From the NCBI GenBank assembly GCA_023245215.1, contig JAHFKS010000003.1:1-54655 (forward strand): a DNA stretch of 54,655 nucleotides. Reading direction: 5' to 3'. Shown here piece after piece: positions 44,953 to 54,640 of this stretch. Each line of letters opens with the position of its first letter. The first letter of the stretch is position 1. The DNA comes from Candidatus Microgenomates bacterium. Its GTDB lineage: Bacteria > Patescibacteriota > Microgenomatia > UBA1406 > GWC2-37-13. The notes below the pieces were generated by a model that saw only the letters and a list, made by a program, of their open reading frames with translations, had not been told where the DNA came from and ran no database searches. A program made the position numbers and the translations under genes.

Positions 44953-45582
44953 TTATCCTTTAAAACTGCCGGTCTTCATAAAATCTGTAGACTGTTTTTC
45001 TTGACGAGATGAAATACAGCCGTGTTTATGTAAAATTTTCAAAACATCAGACATATTATAAATGGCAGTCAATTTGCAGCCGTAAATTTCGCTTTTCTTG
45101 TCCGTTTGCTTTCTCCTGTCAAGCAAAACCAAAACGTCGTTTACTTTTAAGCCGTCATTTTTCAGAACCAATAATGTCTCTTCTTTACTTTTTCCGTCGG
45201 AGATGACATCATCCAATAATACAGCTGTCTGTCCTTGGCGGGAAACTCCCTCAATCCGTTTCTTTTTACCGTAATCTTTTTGTTCTTTTCGGACAAAGAC
45301 CATCGGCCGGTTATATTTGTAGGAAATGATTGTCGCCAAAGGAATAGCTGCATAAGGGACGCCGACCAACAAATCAAACTGCATGAGGCGGAGCTCTTCC
45401 CAAAAAACATCGGCCACTACTTCCAAAAGGTAAGGATAGGAAACCAAGAGCCTTAGATCTAAATAATAAGGCGAGATCGCGCCCGATTTTAATTTAAACC
45501 TACCAAACTCAATCGCTTTGATGCGGAATAATTCCAAAATCAACCGCTCTTTTGAAGGTAAAGACTGATAAGTGGTCTTCAT
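44953..45582 (-). CDS. pyrE: Orotate phosphoribosyltransferase, paralog
   Basis: FGRFKLKSGAISPYYLDLR, VRKEQKDYGKKKRIEG, AVLLDDVISDGKSKEETL. Confidence 0.93.
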   Translation of the reverse strand: MKTTYQSLPSKERLILELFRIKAIEFGRFKLKSGAISPYYLDLRLLVSYPYLLEVVADVFWEELRLMQFDLLVGVPYAAIPLATIISYKYNRPMVFVRKEQKDYGKKKRIEGVSRQGQTAVLLDDVISDGKSKEETLLVLKNDGLKVNDVLVLLDRRKQTDKKSEIYGCKLTAIYNMSDVLKILHKHGCISSRQEKQSTDFMKTGSFKG

Positions 45583-45612
45583 ATTATTTTAATAAATTAT
45601 AATAAACAAAAA

Positions 45613-45891
45613 TTATTTTATTGATCCAAATATTAAACCATAAAATAAATCCTTATTACTTACGATTGAATTCATGTCAGGTACGCATTTATCACAGTGA
45701 TAAACTGGCCCAAAAAATCCTTCTACCTCTCGCTTTGGCGATAAAAACAATGTTTTGAATACAGCCTTTTGACCGCATCCTCCACATTTATACGGATAGC
45801 CTTCCTTTTGATAAAACCTTTGCACCGGATTTCTTTCTCCGCATTGAGCAACAAAAACAACTTCTCTCTGAAAAACCTCCCCGTTAGCCAT
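45613..45891 (-). CDS. Small Cys-rich (zinc-ribbon-like) hypothetical protein
   Basis: YKCGGCGQKA ... YHCDKC CxxC pairs; in operon position. Confidence 0.65.
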   Translation of the reverse strand: MANGEVFQREVVFVAQCGERNPVQRFYQKEGYPYKCGGCGQKAVFKTLFLSPKREVEGFFGPVYHCDKCVPDMNSIVSNKDLFYGLIFGSIK

Positions 45892-46792
45892 TTTTCTTCA
45901 AATAATCTTTAATTATTTCTTTAGTTTTTTCGGCGATCGTTTTTATTGATGCGTCTGTATAAAAAGCAATATGGGGCGTTATAACAATATTATTGTATTT
46001 TAAAAGAGGATTTTCCCTGGAAAAACTTTTTTCATTTTCAATAACATCCAAACAGACAGCTTTGAATTTTTTAACATTTTTAATGAGGGCTTTTTCATCA
46101 ATTATTTCTCCCCTGGCAGTATTGACTAAAATAACGTACTTTTTCATTAATTTTATTTCCTTCTCCCCTATCAAATGCTGCGTTGATTTCAACAAAGGAA
46201 CATGAATAGAAATAAAATCGGACTTTTTCATAAGAAAATCCAAAGAAACGTAGGAAAAATTTAAATCATTTTTTGCCTTTTCATTCTTTAAAACGTCGAA
46301 GCAGATTATTTTCATGCCGAAATTTTTAACCAATTTAATGAATTCCAATCCGATTCTTCCCGTCCCGACTACTCCCAATGTTTTTCCCTGAAAAGAAGTT
46401 CCTAAAAAATTCTCATAAAAAAACCTGCCTTTATGCACTTCTTTATCGGCCTGGACTATACCTCTTGCTCCGGCAAGAAGTAATGCTAAAGTTTGTTCGG
46501 CTACATTAGCGGCACCGTAATCCGGAATGTTTTTTACTTGGATATGTTTGTCACGACAAGCTTGGAGATCAATATTGTCGACTCCGACCGTCCTGGCGAT
46601 TATTAATTTGAGCTCAGGAAAAGATTTAAGAACTTTTTTGTCGATAGTTGACTGGGATTTCAGAGAAATTATTTTTATCTTTTCTTTATTCGGGATTTTT
46701 TTTAAATTTAGTGGAGTCAGCGGAAAGGAATAGAAGATGCCTTTTAGATATTTCTTGATTTTCCCATCAACGTCAAAATGAACCGTCTTCAT
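45884..46792 (-). CDS. D-2-hydroxyacid dehydrogenase, NAD-binding
   Basis: GVVGTGRIGLEFIKLVKNFGMKIICFD, VNTARGEIIDEKAL, ITPHIAFYT. Confidence 0.92.
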   Translation of the reverse strand: MKTVHFDVDGKIKKYLKGIFYSFPLTPLNLKKIPNKEKIKIISLKSQSTIDKKVLKSFPELKLIIARTVGVDNIDLQACRDKHIQVKNIPDYGAANVAEQTLALLLAGARGIVQADKEVHKGRFFYENFLGTSFQGKTLGVVGTGRIGLEFIKLVKNFGMKIICFDVLKNEKAKNDLNFSYVSLDFLMKKSDFISIHVPLLKSTQHLIGEKEIKLMKKYVILVNTARGEIIDEKALIKNVKKFKAVCLDVIENEKSFSRENPLLKYNNIVITPHIAFYTDASIKTIAEKTKEIIKDYLKKNG

Positions 46793-47517
46793 AATAGGAC
46801 TTTACCGTCAAATACCGGCCCTTCGCGGCAGACGATTAGACCGTTAAAGCAGCATTCTCCGCAGATGCCAAAACCTCCGCATTTGAAAAAACTTTCTACG
46901 CTGACCTGGCAGAAGATTTTTTTAGCGTGAGATATCTGAGCAATTTTCCTCATCATTACCATTGGCCCGCAGGAATAAACAGCGGAAAATTTTTCTTTGT
47001 CGAGAAGTTTTTCTGCCAGCTGGGTTGTAAAACCTTTGAAACCGGAAGACCCGTCGTCGGTCGTCAGCAAAACCTTGCATCCCAACCTCTTAAACTTGGC
47101 TGCAAAAGGCAGTTCTTTTTTTGTCCTCGCGCCGATGATAACCGTTATTTTGCTTCTTTTTTTCGCTGGAATTGATGAAGCCAAAAAATAAAGAGGCACG
47201 ACCCCGTATCCACCGCCAACCAGAAGAATTTTTCCGCTGATGATTGTAAACGGCTGGCCGTAAGGTCCCCTGAAGGTTATTTTGTCTCCGATCTTTAACT
47301 TATGTATAAGTTCTGTTGTCGGGCCGACTTTGGCAATAGATAATGTTAAAGGTAAAGACTGAACAACTCCAAAAGGTTTTTCATTCAATCCCGGAATCCA
47401 AACCATAACATACTGTCCAGGAAATGCCTTAACTTTTGTATCGAGAATAAAATTCTTTACCTTACTCGTTTCTACCTCTACTTTAGTTATTTTTGCTGTT
47501 CTGTAAATATTATCCAT
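46789..47517 (-). CDS. pyrK: Dihydroorotate dehydrogenase electron transfer subunit
   Basis: FNR-like fold; GPYGQPF, LLVGGGYGVVPLYFL, CGGFGICGECCFNGLIVC 2Fe-2S motif. Confidence 0.93.
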   Translation of the reverse strand: MDNIYRTAKITKVEVETSKVKNFILDTKVKAFPGQYVMVWIPGLNEKPFGVVQSLPLTLSIAKVGPTTELIHKLKIGDKITFRGPYGQPFTIISGKILLVGGGYGVVPLYFLASSIPAKKRSKITVIIGARTKKELPFAAKFKRLGCKVLLTTDDGSSGFKGFTTQLAEKLLDKEKFSAVYSCGPMVMMRKIAQISHAKKIFCQVSVESFFKCGGFGICGECCFNGLIVCREGPVFDGKVLL

Positions 47518-48431
47518 TATTGGTGAACGATTCCTTTTAAACTTCTAAGGTCTTTAAATTTATTTTTCTTCAACCAATCTTCAACCTCCCGGCAGACTTT
47601 TTTGAAAACTGTCAAACCGCGGTAATAAATTCCCGTCCCGATTCCAACAGCCGTTGCACCGGCCATGACCGCTTCAATCACGTCTTCACCTGTCATAATC
47701 CCGCCTGTCGCAATGATTGGAATTTTGACGGCCTTATAAAGGTCGAAGACTGATCTTATGGTAATTGGCTTGATTGCCGGGCCGCTCATTCCTCCAATTT
47801 TAAAAGCTAGAGTGGGAGAAGCGCGATTAATGTCTATTCTCATACCTGGCCCCAAAGTATTACCCATATTGACTATGTCGGCTCCGGCTGATTCAGCTGC
47901 TTTGGCAACTTCGCCAATCGCCTCGATTGAAGGGGAAAGTTTAACTGAAAGAGGCAGTTTGGTTTTTTTCCTGACGGCTTTAGTTATTTCAAACGTCGCC
48001 TTAGGGCTACCTTGACCAGCTAATAACCCGTAGCCAGGTGTATGCGGACAGGAAAGAACTATCTCTAAGGCTTCTATAGGTGTTTCCTGGATTTTTTCCG
48101 CCAAAACGGCAAATTCTTTGGCGTCGGCGGCGACGATGCTACCAATAAGAGGCATTTTTTCATCCCATTTCTTAAATTCTTCGATGCCATGGTCTATTCC
48201 TTTATTGGCGTAGCCGACCGCGTTCATGAAGGCGCCTTCGGCGGCCTCAATAAAGATAGGATTGTTGTGGCCTTTTCTCGGTTCGCTGGTTAATGACTTG
48301 ATTGTTACAGCTCCTGCACCTCCATTGACGATTCTTTTTAAAGTCGCTACATCCAAACCCAATATTCCAGAAGCTAGAATAGTTGGATTCTTTAGCTTTA
48401 TCCCAGCGAGATTAACTGATAAATCTACCAT
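47517..48431 (-). CDS. pyrD: Dihydroorotate dehydrogenase, class 1B catalytic subunit
   Basis: NPTILASGILG, LSCPHTPGYG, PLSVKLSPS, ATGGIMTGEDVIEAVMAGATAVGIGTG. Confidence 0.95.
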   Translation of the reverse strand: MVDLSVNLAGIKLKNPTILASGILGLDVATLKRIVNGGAGAVTIKSLTSEPRKGHNNPIFIEAAEGAFMNAVGYANKGIDHGIEEFKKWDEKMPLIGSIVAADAKEFAVLAEKIQETPIEALEIVLSCPHTPGYGLLAGQGSPKATFEITKAVRKKTKLPLSVKLSPSIEAIGEVAKAAESAGADIVNMGNTLGPGMRIDINRASPTLAFKIGGMSGPAIKPITIRSVFDLYKAVKIPIIATGGIMTGEDVIEAVMAGATAVGIGTGIYYRGLTVFKKVCREVEDWLKKNKFKDLRSLKGIVHQ

Positions 48432-49458
48432 ATCCTGGTTTAACTAATAATCTTCCATTATCATAAACTTTTTTTCCTCTAATAAATACTCTTTTCACCC
48501 TTCCTTTTACTTTCCAACCGTTGAAGGGCGACCAACCGCATTTCGTAAATAACTTTTTATTGTCAATAATATACTCTTCTCTTTCGTCAATTTCCACATA
48601 AGTATTTTTGTCGGTTATTATATTGAATATTTTTTTAGGATTTTCATAGCATAGTTCAATCAACCGTTTCATTGTCAATTTTTTTTCGGAAACAGCCGTC
48701 AATAAAAGCGATAAGGTTGTCTCCAACCCGGGAACGCCAAATGGCGGAGTGGCTGATTTTTTTTCTTCAATAGTATGGGGTGCGTGATCGGATTCTACAA
48801 AGTCAATATATTTGAGATTTTTCCACAAATAATTCTGGTCTTTTCTTGTTCCCAGCGGCGGTTTCATCAAACCAAATGAGCCAAGATTTTTTACGTCATT
48901 TTTTGTAAGAAATAAATAATGCGGAGTAACGCCGACTGTTACCGGAAGTTGTTTTTTTTTGGCGCTGATGATTTTTTTTAAGTCATCTGTTAATCCAACG
49001 TGGCAGAAATGGACGCGCTGGCCGGTTTCTTCAACTATTTTTAAAACCTGATTGACTGATTCTCCTTCAGCGTGGAGTAAAATAGGTTTACTATCATTCC
49101 AAGTTTGGAAAATATTCTTTAATTTTTTTTTATCAACCAGAAAGTTACCTGTGGTCTGGTCAAGATACAGCTTCAATCCGAAAACGAGATTTTTTACTTT
49201 TTTAAATTCATCAAGATTATCCCCTATCGAACCGAAATAAAAACCAATGTCGCAGACTGCTTTTTTTTTGACGAGATTTATTTTTTCCTTTAACGCCTTT
49301 AAAGTGAATATTGGTTTTTTATTATTCGGCATGTCAAAAATATAAGCAAACCCGCCGGATACAGCCGCTGATGTTCCCGTAAAAAAATCCTCTTTATAAG
49401 TCTGCTCCGGATCGCGTAAATGTACGTGAATATCTATTAACCCAGGCAATTTAATCAT
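48412..49458 (-). CDS. pyrC: Dihydroorotase
   Basis: LPGLIDIHVHLRDPEQTYKEDF, SDHAPHT, GVPGLETTLSLLL. Confidence 0.95.
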   Translation of the reverse strand: MIKLPGLIDIHVHLRDPEQTYKEDFFTGTSAAVSGGFAYIFDMPNNKKPIFTLKALKEKINLVKKKAVCDIGFYFGSIGDNLDEFKKVKNLVFGLKLYLDQTTGNFLVDKKKLKNIFQTWNDSKPILLHAEGESVNQVLKIVEETGQRVHFCHVGLTDDLKKIISAKKKQLPVTVGVTPHYLFLTKNDVKNLGSFGLMKPPLGTRKDQNYLWKNLKYIDFVESDHAPHTIEEKKSATPPFGVPGLETTLSLLLTAVSEKKLTMKRLIELCYENPKKIFNIITDKNTYVEIDEREEYIIDNKKLFTKCGWSPFNGWKVKGRVKRVFIRGKKVYDNGRLLVKPGYGRFIS

Positions 49459-52400
49459 AGGTACTCATCCCAACTTTTTATCTGTAAATCTTCGACTTTG
49501 TATTTATCAAGCGCGTTGACAAAAAGGCGGGCCGAGTTTAAATCTGTCAAAAGCGGAATGTTATTGTCGACTGCTGCCCGGCGGATCAGATAGCCATCGG
49601 TTTTTCTTTCTGTCTGGCTGCCGTATTCGCTTATATTGATAACTAATGAAACTTTTCTCGTTTCAATCAAGTCGACTACATTCGGCCTTCTTCCTTCGTA
49701 AACCTTGCTCACCAATTTGGTTTTTACGCCTTTACTCTTTAAAAATTTATTTGTGTGGTTCGTCGCATAAAGCTTGAAGCCAAGATTTTTTAAGCGCCAG
49801 ACCGACTCGGCAAATTTTAACTTATTTTCTTCCCCGCCGACAGTCACCAAAGCGGTTTTTTTCTTTAAAGACATGCCCGTCGCAATCAGGGATTTGAAAA
49901 AAGCCTCTTCGGCGGTCTCACCAAAACAAGCCACTTCGCCGGTCGACGCCATTTCAACACGAAGAACAGGGTCGGCTCCCTCCAGCCTGGCGAATGAAAA
50001 CTGCGGCGCTTTGACGCTGACATAAGGCGGATAGTTGATTTTATACTCCTGGCTTTTGTTGAAAAAAGAATCAACTACAACTTTGGCAAAGTTGACGCCT
50101 GTGACTTTGGAAATAAAAGGGAATGTCCGCGAAGCCCGCAAATTTAACTCAATTACATAAACTTTGTTTTCTTTGACCATAAATTGGATGTTAAAAGGAC
50201 CGCTAATTTTTAACTTTTCTGCCAGCTGATTGGTAATTTCCAAAATTCTTAATCCCGAACCAAATCTGACTCTTTCCGCCGGATAGACAATTGACGCGTC
50301 GCCAGAGTGGACGCCGGCGTGTTCGATATGATTGGCTATCGCATAAACCATTAGCCGGCCGTTTTGCGCGACGCCATCGAGTTCAACTTCGCGCGCATTG
50401 GTGATGAACTTTGAAATCGTTACCGGGTGTTTCTTGTTGATTTCGATAGCCCTTTTCATAAAATATTTAAGCTCGCTCTCATCATAGCTCAGATTCATCG
50501 CCAAACCCGATAAGACGTAAGAAGGACGAATCAAAACAGGATAACCGACTCTTCTGGCAAATTTTAAGGCCGATTCCATGTCAGAAAAATTTTTCCAGAC
50601 CGGTTGGAGAACTTTTAGTTTATCGAGAAGATCTGAAAATTTATTTCTGTTTTCCGCCATGTCAATATCTTTGACCTTTGTCCCCAGAATTTTTACCCCA
50701 TATTTATCAAGACGGCTGCTCAAATTATTCGGCGTCTGCCCCCCTACCGATATTACCACCGAAGAGGACTTTTCAAATTCATAGATATCAGCCACCCGCT
50801 CAAACGTCAGCTCTTCAAAATACAACCGGTCGCTCATGTCGTAGTCTGTCGAGACTGTTTCCGGATTGCAGTTTATAATGATGGATTTTTTGCGGTACTT
50901 TTTCAAGTTGAGGGCGACATTTACGCAGCTCCAGTCAAATTCGACCGAGCTGCCTATCCTGTATGGACCCGACCCCAAGACCATTACTCCATCGCCTTTG
51001 AGCGGCTGGACGTCATTATGGCTGCCCCAGTAAGTAGTATATAAATAGTTGGTTTTGGCGGGAAACTCCCCTGCCAGGGTATCGATGGAGAAAACAGATG
51101 GAATGATACTGTGTTTTTTTCGGAGTGCCCTAACCCCTAGCTCGCTAATCCCTAATCCCTCGCCTATCCTTCGGTCGGAAAAACCAAGTTTCTTTAATTT
51201 TAAGAGAACATCTTTTGACATGGCTTTGGACGACATCAACTGTTCTGCGTCGACAATATTTTTCAACCGGTACAAAAACCACCTGTCTATTCCTGTCTCC
51301 TGGTAAATTTTATTGATTGAGAAGCCTTTTTTTAATCCCGAGGCGATGGCGAAAAGTCTTTTCGGCGTCGGGATTTTAATATAGTGCCAGATTTCTTTTT
51401 CGTCGATGAATTTGTTTTCAATTACTCCATGGACTCCGATGTCGAGCATCCTGACAGCTTTTTGAATTGCTTCTTCAAATGTCCTTCCGATTGCCATCAC
51501 CTCCCCAACCGACTTCATCGAACTGCCGATTTTTTCTTCGGCGCCCCGGAACTTTTCCATATCCCACCTGGGAATCTTGGCGACAATGTAATCCAAGGAC
51601 GGTTCAAAAGCCGCCTGAGTTACTTTGGTGACTTCGTTTATTATTGAAGTCAGGGGTTTGCCCAAAATTAATTTGGCGGCAACGTAAGCCAAAGGGTAGC
51701 CGGTCGCCTTGGAAGCCAAAGCTGAAGAACGGGACAGGCGCGCGTTGACTTCGATGACGTAATAGCCGTTTGATTTGGGATCGAGGGCAAACTGGACATT
51801 GCACTCTCCGACGATTTTCAAACTGCGGACTATTTTTATCGAGGCCGAACGCAAAAGATGATATTGATAGTTGTTTAAAGTCTGGCTTGGCGCGACTACT
51901 ATCGATTCTCCCGTGTGAATGCCTAAAGGATCAAAGTTCTCCATATTGCAGACGGTGACGCAGTTGTCCTGGGCGTCGCGGACGACTTCGTATTCGATTT
52001 CTTTAAAGTGGTGCAGATATTTTTCCACTAATATCTGCGGTGAAAAAGACAGAGCCGCCTCGCTGATTTCCCTGAATTCTTTTTCATCGTGAGCGACTCC
52101 TGATTTCTGCCCTCCGAGAGCAAACCCCGCCCTGATCATAACCGGAAATTTTATTTTTCTGGCGATTGCCAAACCTTCATTAATTGACGATACGGCATGG
52201 CTGGCCGGAATGGGTATTTTAATTTTCTGCAGATGGTCGGCAAATTTTTGTCTGTCCTCGCTGGCGATAATCGAGGAAACCGGCGTCCCCAAAACTTCGA
52301 CTCCGTATTTTTTTAAAATGCCTTTTTTGTAAAGGTCCATCCCGCAGTTTAAAGCCGTCTGCCCTCCAAAAGATAGGGCGATAGCATCTGGTTTTTCTTT

Positions 52401-52625
52401 TTCGATTAATCTGGTGACAAATTCCGCAGTCACCGGAAGGAAATAAACCTTATCGGCTAAATTTTCCGAAGTCTGGATGGTAGCGATGTTGGGATTAATC
52501 AAAATTGTTTTGATCCCCTCTTCTTTAAAGGCTTTTATAGCCTGGCTTCCGGAGTAATCAAACTCTCCCGCCTGGCCGATTTTTAGAGCGCCTGAGCCCA
52601 GTAATAATATTTTTTTCATAAACAT
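49455..52625 (-). CDS. carB: Carbamoyl-phosphate synthase large subunit
   Basis: Duplicated ATP-grasp architecture, MGS-like C-terminus, 1056 aa; likely start MKKILLLGSGALKIGQAGEFDYSG. Confidence 0.97.
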   Translation of the reverse strand: MFMKKILLLGSGALKIGQAGEFDYSGSQAIKAFKEEGIKTILINPNIATIQTSENLADKVYFLPVTAEFVTRLIEKEKPDAIALSFGGQTALNCGMDLYKKGILKKYGVEVLGTPVSSIIASEDRQKFADHLQKIKIPIPASHAVSSINEGLAIARKIKFPVMIRAGFALGGQKSGVAHDEKEFREISEAALSFSPQILVEKYLHHFKEIEYEVVRDAQDNCVTVCNMENFDPLGIHTGESIVVAPSQTLNNYQYHLLRSASIKIVRSLKIVGECNVQFALDPKSNGYYVIEVNARLSRSSALASKATGYPLAYVAAKLILGKPLTSIINEVTKVTQAAFEPSLDYIVAKIPRWDMEKFRGAEEKIGSSMKSVGEVMAIGRTFEEAIQKAVRMLDIGVHGVIENKFIDEKEIWHYIKIPTPKRLFAIASGLKKGFSINKIYQETGIDRWFLYRLKNIVDAEQLMSSKAMSKDVLLKLKKLGFSDRRIGEGLGISELGVRALRKKHSIIPSVFSIDTLAGEFPAKTNYLYTTYWGSHNDVQPLKGDGVMVLGSGPYRIGSSVEFDWSCVNVALNLKKYRKKSIIINCNPETVSTDYDMSDRLYFEELTFERVADIYEFEKSSSVVISVGGQTPNNLSSRLDKYGVKILGTKVKDIDMAENRNKFSDLLDKLKVLQPVWKNFSDMESALKFARRVGYPVLIRPSYVLSGLAMNLSYDESELKYFMKRAIEINKKHPVTISKFITNAREVELDGVAQNGRLMVYAIANHIEHAGVHSGDASIVYPAERVRFGSGLRILEITNQLAEKLKISGPFNIQFMVKENKVYVIELNLRASRTFPFISKVTGVNFAKVVVDSFFNKSQEYKINYPPYVSVKAPQFSFARLEGADPVLRVEMASTGEVACFGETAEEAFFKSLIATGMSLKKKTALVTVGGEENKLKFAESVWRLKNLGFKLYATNHTNKFLKSKGVKTKLVSKVYEGRRPNVVDLIETRKVSLVINISEYGSQTERKTDGYLIRRAAVDNNIPLLTDLNSARLFVNALDKYKVEDLQIKSWDEYL

Positions 52626-53647
52626 TTAAAAAACTTATCAAATATCCATTCTGTGTCGACCGGTCCCGGTGTCGCTTCCGGGTGGAACTGGACCGACATA
52701 AACGGCAGATTTTTATGGATTATCCCTTCATTTGTCTGGTCATTGGCATTGACAAACCAGGGCCTGAAACCTGACGGAATCTTACCGATGGCAAAACCGT
52801 GGTTCTGGGTAGTAATGTAACAGCGCTTTGAATCCTGATCGATGCACGGCTGGTTCTGGCCGCGGTGACCAAACTTCATCTTGTAAGTGTCGCCGCCCGC
52901 GGCAAGGGCGAGGATCTGGTTGCCGAGACAGATGCCAAGAAGTGGTATCTTTTTTGCCATAATCACTTTAGCAGTTTTAATCGTCAGGTCGGCCATCTTC
53001 GGATCTCCCGGGCCGTTGGAAATTATTACTCCGTCGATCTTTTCTTTGAGAACAAAAATATCGCAATCCCAGGGAACGGTAATCAACCTCACTCCTCTTT
53101 TTAACAAATTCCGCCTGATATTTTCTTTGACGCCACAGTCAATCAAGGCAACTGTTTTACTGCCTTTACCGTCGATAATGATTTTTTTAACAGAAACATT
53201 ATTTAATAGATTTTCCTTATTAGGGTCGTAAAAATCTATCTCCCTGTCAATCACTATCTTTGCCACCTGGGCGCCTTTATCCCGCAAAAGCTGGGTTAAT
53301 AATCTGGTATCGTCGATTTCCAACGCCGGAATTCTTTCTTTTTTTAGCCACTGGGAAAGAGTCATTTTGCTTTCAAAATGAGAAGGGGTATCGATGTATT
53401 GGGAAACTATCAATCCGGAAATATGAATGCGGGAAGACTCCCAGAATTTTCTGTCGGGAACGCCGTAGCTGCCAAAGATTGGATAAGTGGCGACAAGAAT
53501 CTGGCCTTCGTAAGAAGGGTCGGTCAAGGACTCTGGATAGCCGGCCATTCCTGTCGAAAAAACCAATTCACCGGCGCGGCTGTCTTCGAAACCAAAACTA
53601 TTGCCCTTAAACGTAGAGCCATCTTTAAGAATTAATCTTGCCAGCAT
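52616..53647 (-). CDS. carA: Carbamoyl-phosphate synthase small subunit
   Basis: FSTGMAGYPESLTDPSYEGQI, GICLGNQILALAAGG, VQFHPEATPGP. Confidence 0.97.
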   Translation of the reverse strand: MLARLILKDGSTFKGNSFGFEDSRAGELVFSTGMAGYPESLTDPSYEGQILVATYPIFGSYGVPDRKFWESSRIHISGLIVSQYIDTPSHFESKMTLSQWLKKERIPALEIDDTRLLTQLLRDKGAQVAKIVIDREIDFYDPNKENLLNNVSVKKIIIDGKGSKTVALIDCGVKENIRRNLLKRGVRLITVPWDCDIFVLKEKIDGVIISNGPGDPKMADLTIKTAKVIMAKKIPLLGICLGNQILALAAGGDTYKMKFGHRGQNQPCIDQDSKRCYITTQNHGFAIGKIPSGFRPWFVNANDQTNEGIIHKNLPFMSVQFHPEATPGPVDTEWIFDKFFKCL

Positions 53648-53648
53648 T

Positions 53649-54599
53649 TCACCCTTTCAAAATTAAACTAAATAATGCCATTCTCACAAACATTCCGTTT
53701 CTTGCTTCGGTAGTCAAATAGAGGGAGCGAGGATCTTTATCAACCGCCAATTCTATCTCACCCACTCTCGGCAGCGGATGCATAAAAATCGTTTTTTTGC
53801 CGGCTTTTTCCGTCACCAATTTTTTCGTCAGGATAAAACTAAGTTTTAGCTTCTCGTAAACTTTTTTGTCGGCGAATCTTTCTTTCTGCACGCGGGTCCA
53901 GTACCAAAAATGACAGTCAGGCGGTATCTGTTTCAGCGATTCTATCTCGACTAGCTTTATCCCTCGTTTTGTATATAGCTGAAACTCTTCCCTTGACAAA
54001 CGGAGCTGTTTTGGCGACAGAAGGTAAATAGTGTTGCCAGGAAAAATTGACAACCCCCTGATTAATGAATGGACTGTCCGGCCGTTCAACATATCGCCGG
54101 CCATTAATCCTTTAATACCAGTTAACTTGGCAAACTTTTCCCAAATAGTAAACATGTCTAAAAGCGCCTGCGTCGGGTGCTCCCCGATTCCGTCGCCGGC
54201 GTTTATCACGGGGATATCGGCGACATCGGCTACCCGCGCCAGCGTACCCTTAACCGGATGGCGGATAACTAAAATATCGCAGTATTGCTGCATCATCATC
54301 GCGGTATCTTCTATTGTCTCGCCTTTGACGGCTGAAGAAGTCACCAAAGGATTTTGGTGTTCGACTGTGGCACCTCCCAATCTTTTGAATGCAGCCGAGT
54401 TTGAGGAGAATGTCCGAGTCGACGGCTCAAAAAACATCAGCCCGGCGACTCTGCCTGGTAATGTTCTAAGAAGCTCTTTTGCTTTGGATTTTTTAATTCG
54501 GGCCGCTTCTTTAAACAAGACCTTAATTGACTTTTGGTCAAACTGGTCGAGCGAAACGACGTCTTTTCCCTTGAAGCTGCCTTTGATTGGTTTTAACAT
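53649..54599 (-). CDS. pyrB: Aspartate carbamoyltransferase catalytic subunit
   Basis: FFEPSTRTFSSN, EHPTQALLDMFT, MHPLPRVGEI. Confidence 0.96.
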   Translation of the reverse strand: MLKPIKGSFKGKDVVSLDQFDQKSIKVLFKEAARIKKSKAKELLRTLPGRVAGLMFFEPSTRTFSSNSAAFKRLGGATVEHQNPLVTSSAVKGETIEDTAMMMQQYCDILVIRHPVKGTLARVADVADIPVINAGDGIGEHPTQALLDMFTIWEKFAKLTGIKGLMAGDMLNGRTVHSLIRGLSIFPGNTIYLLSPKQLRLSREEFQLYTKRGIKLVEIESLKQIPPDCHFWYWTRVQKERFADKKVYEKLKLSFILTKKLVTEKAGKKTIFMHPLPRVGEIELAVDKDPRSLYLTTEARNGMFVRMALFSLILKG

Positions 54600-54615
54600 A
54601 GGATTAAAAAATTAT

Positions 54616-54640
54616 AAAAAAAATCCCCGCCTGGGCGGGG
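54616..54640 (-). terminator. Rho-independent terminator-like hairpin in the pyrB upstream region
   Basis: Minus strand CCCCGC CCAG GCGGGG A TTTTTTTT, about 17-40 nt upstream of the pyrB ATG. Confidence 0.85.
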
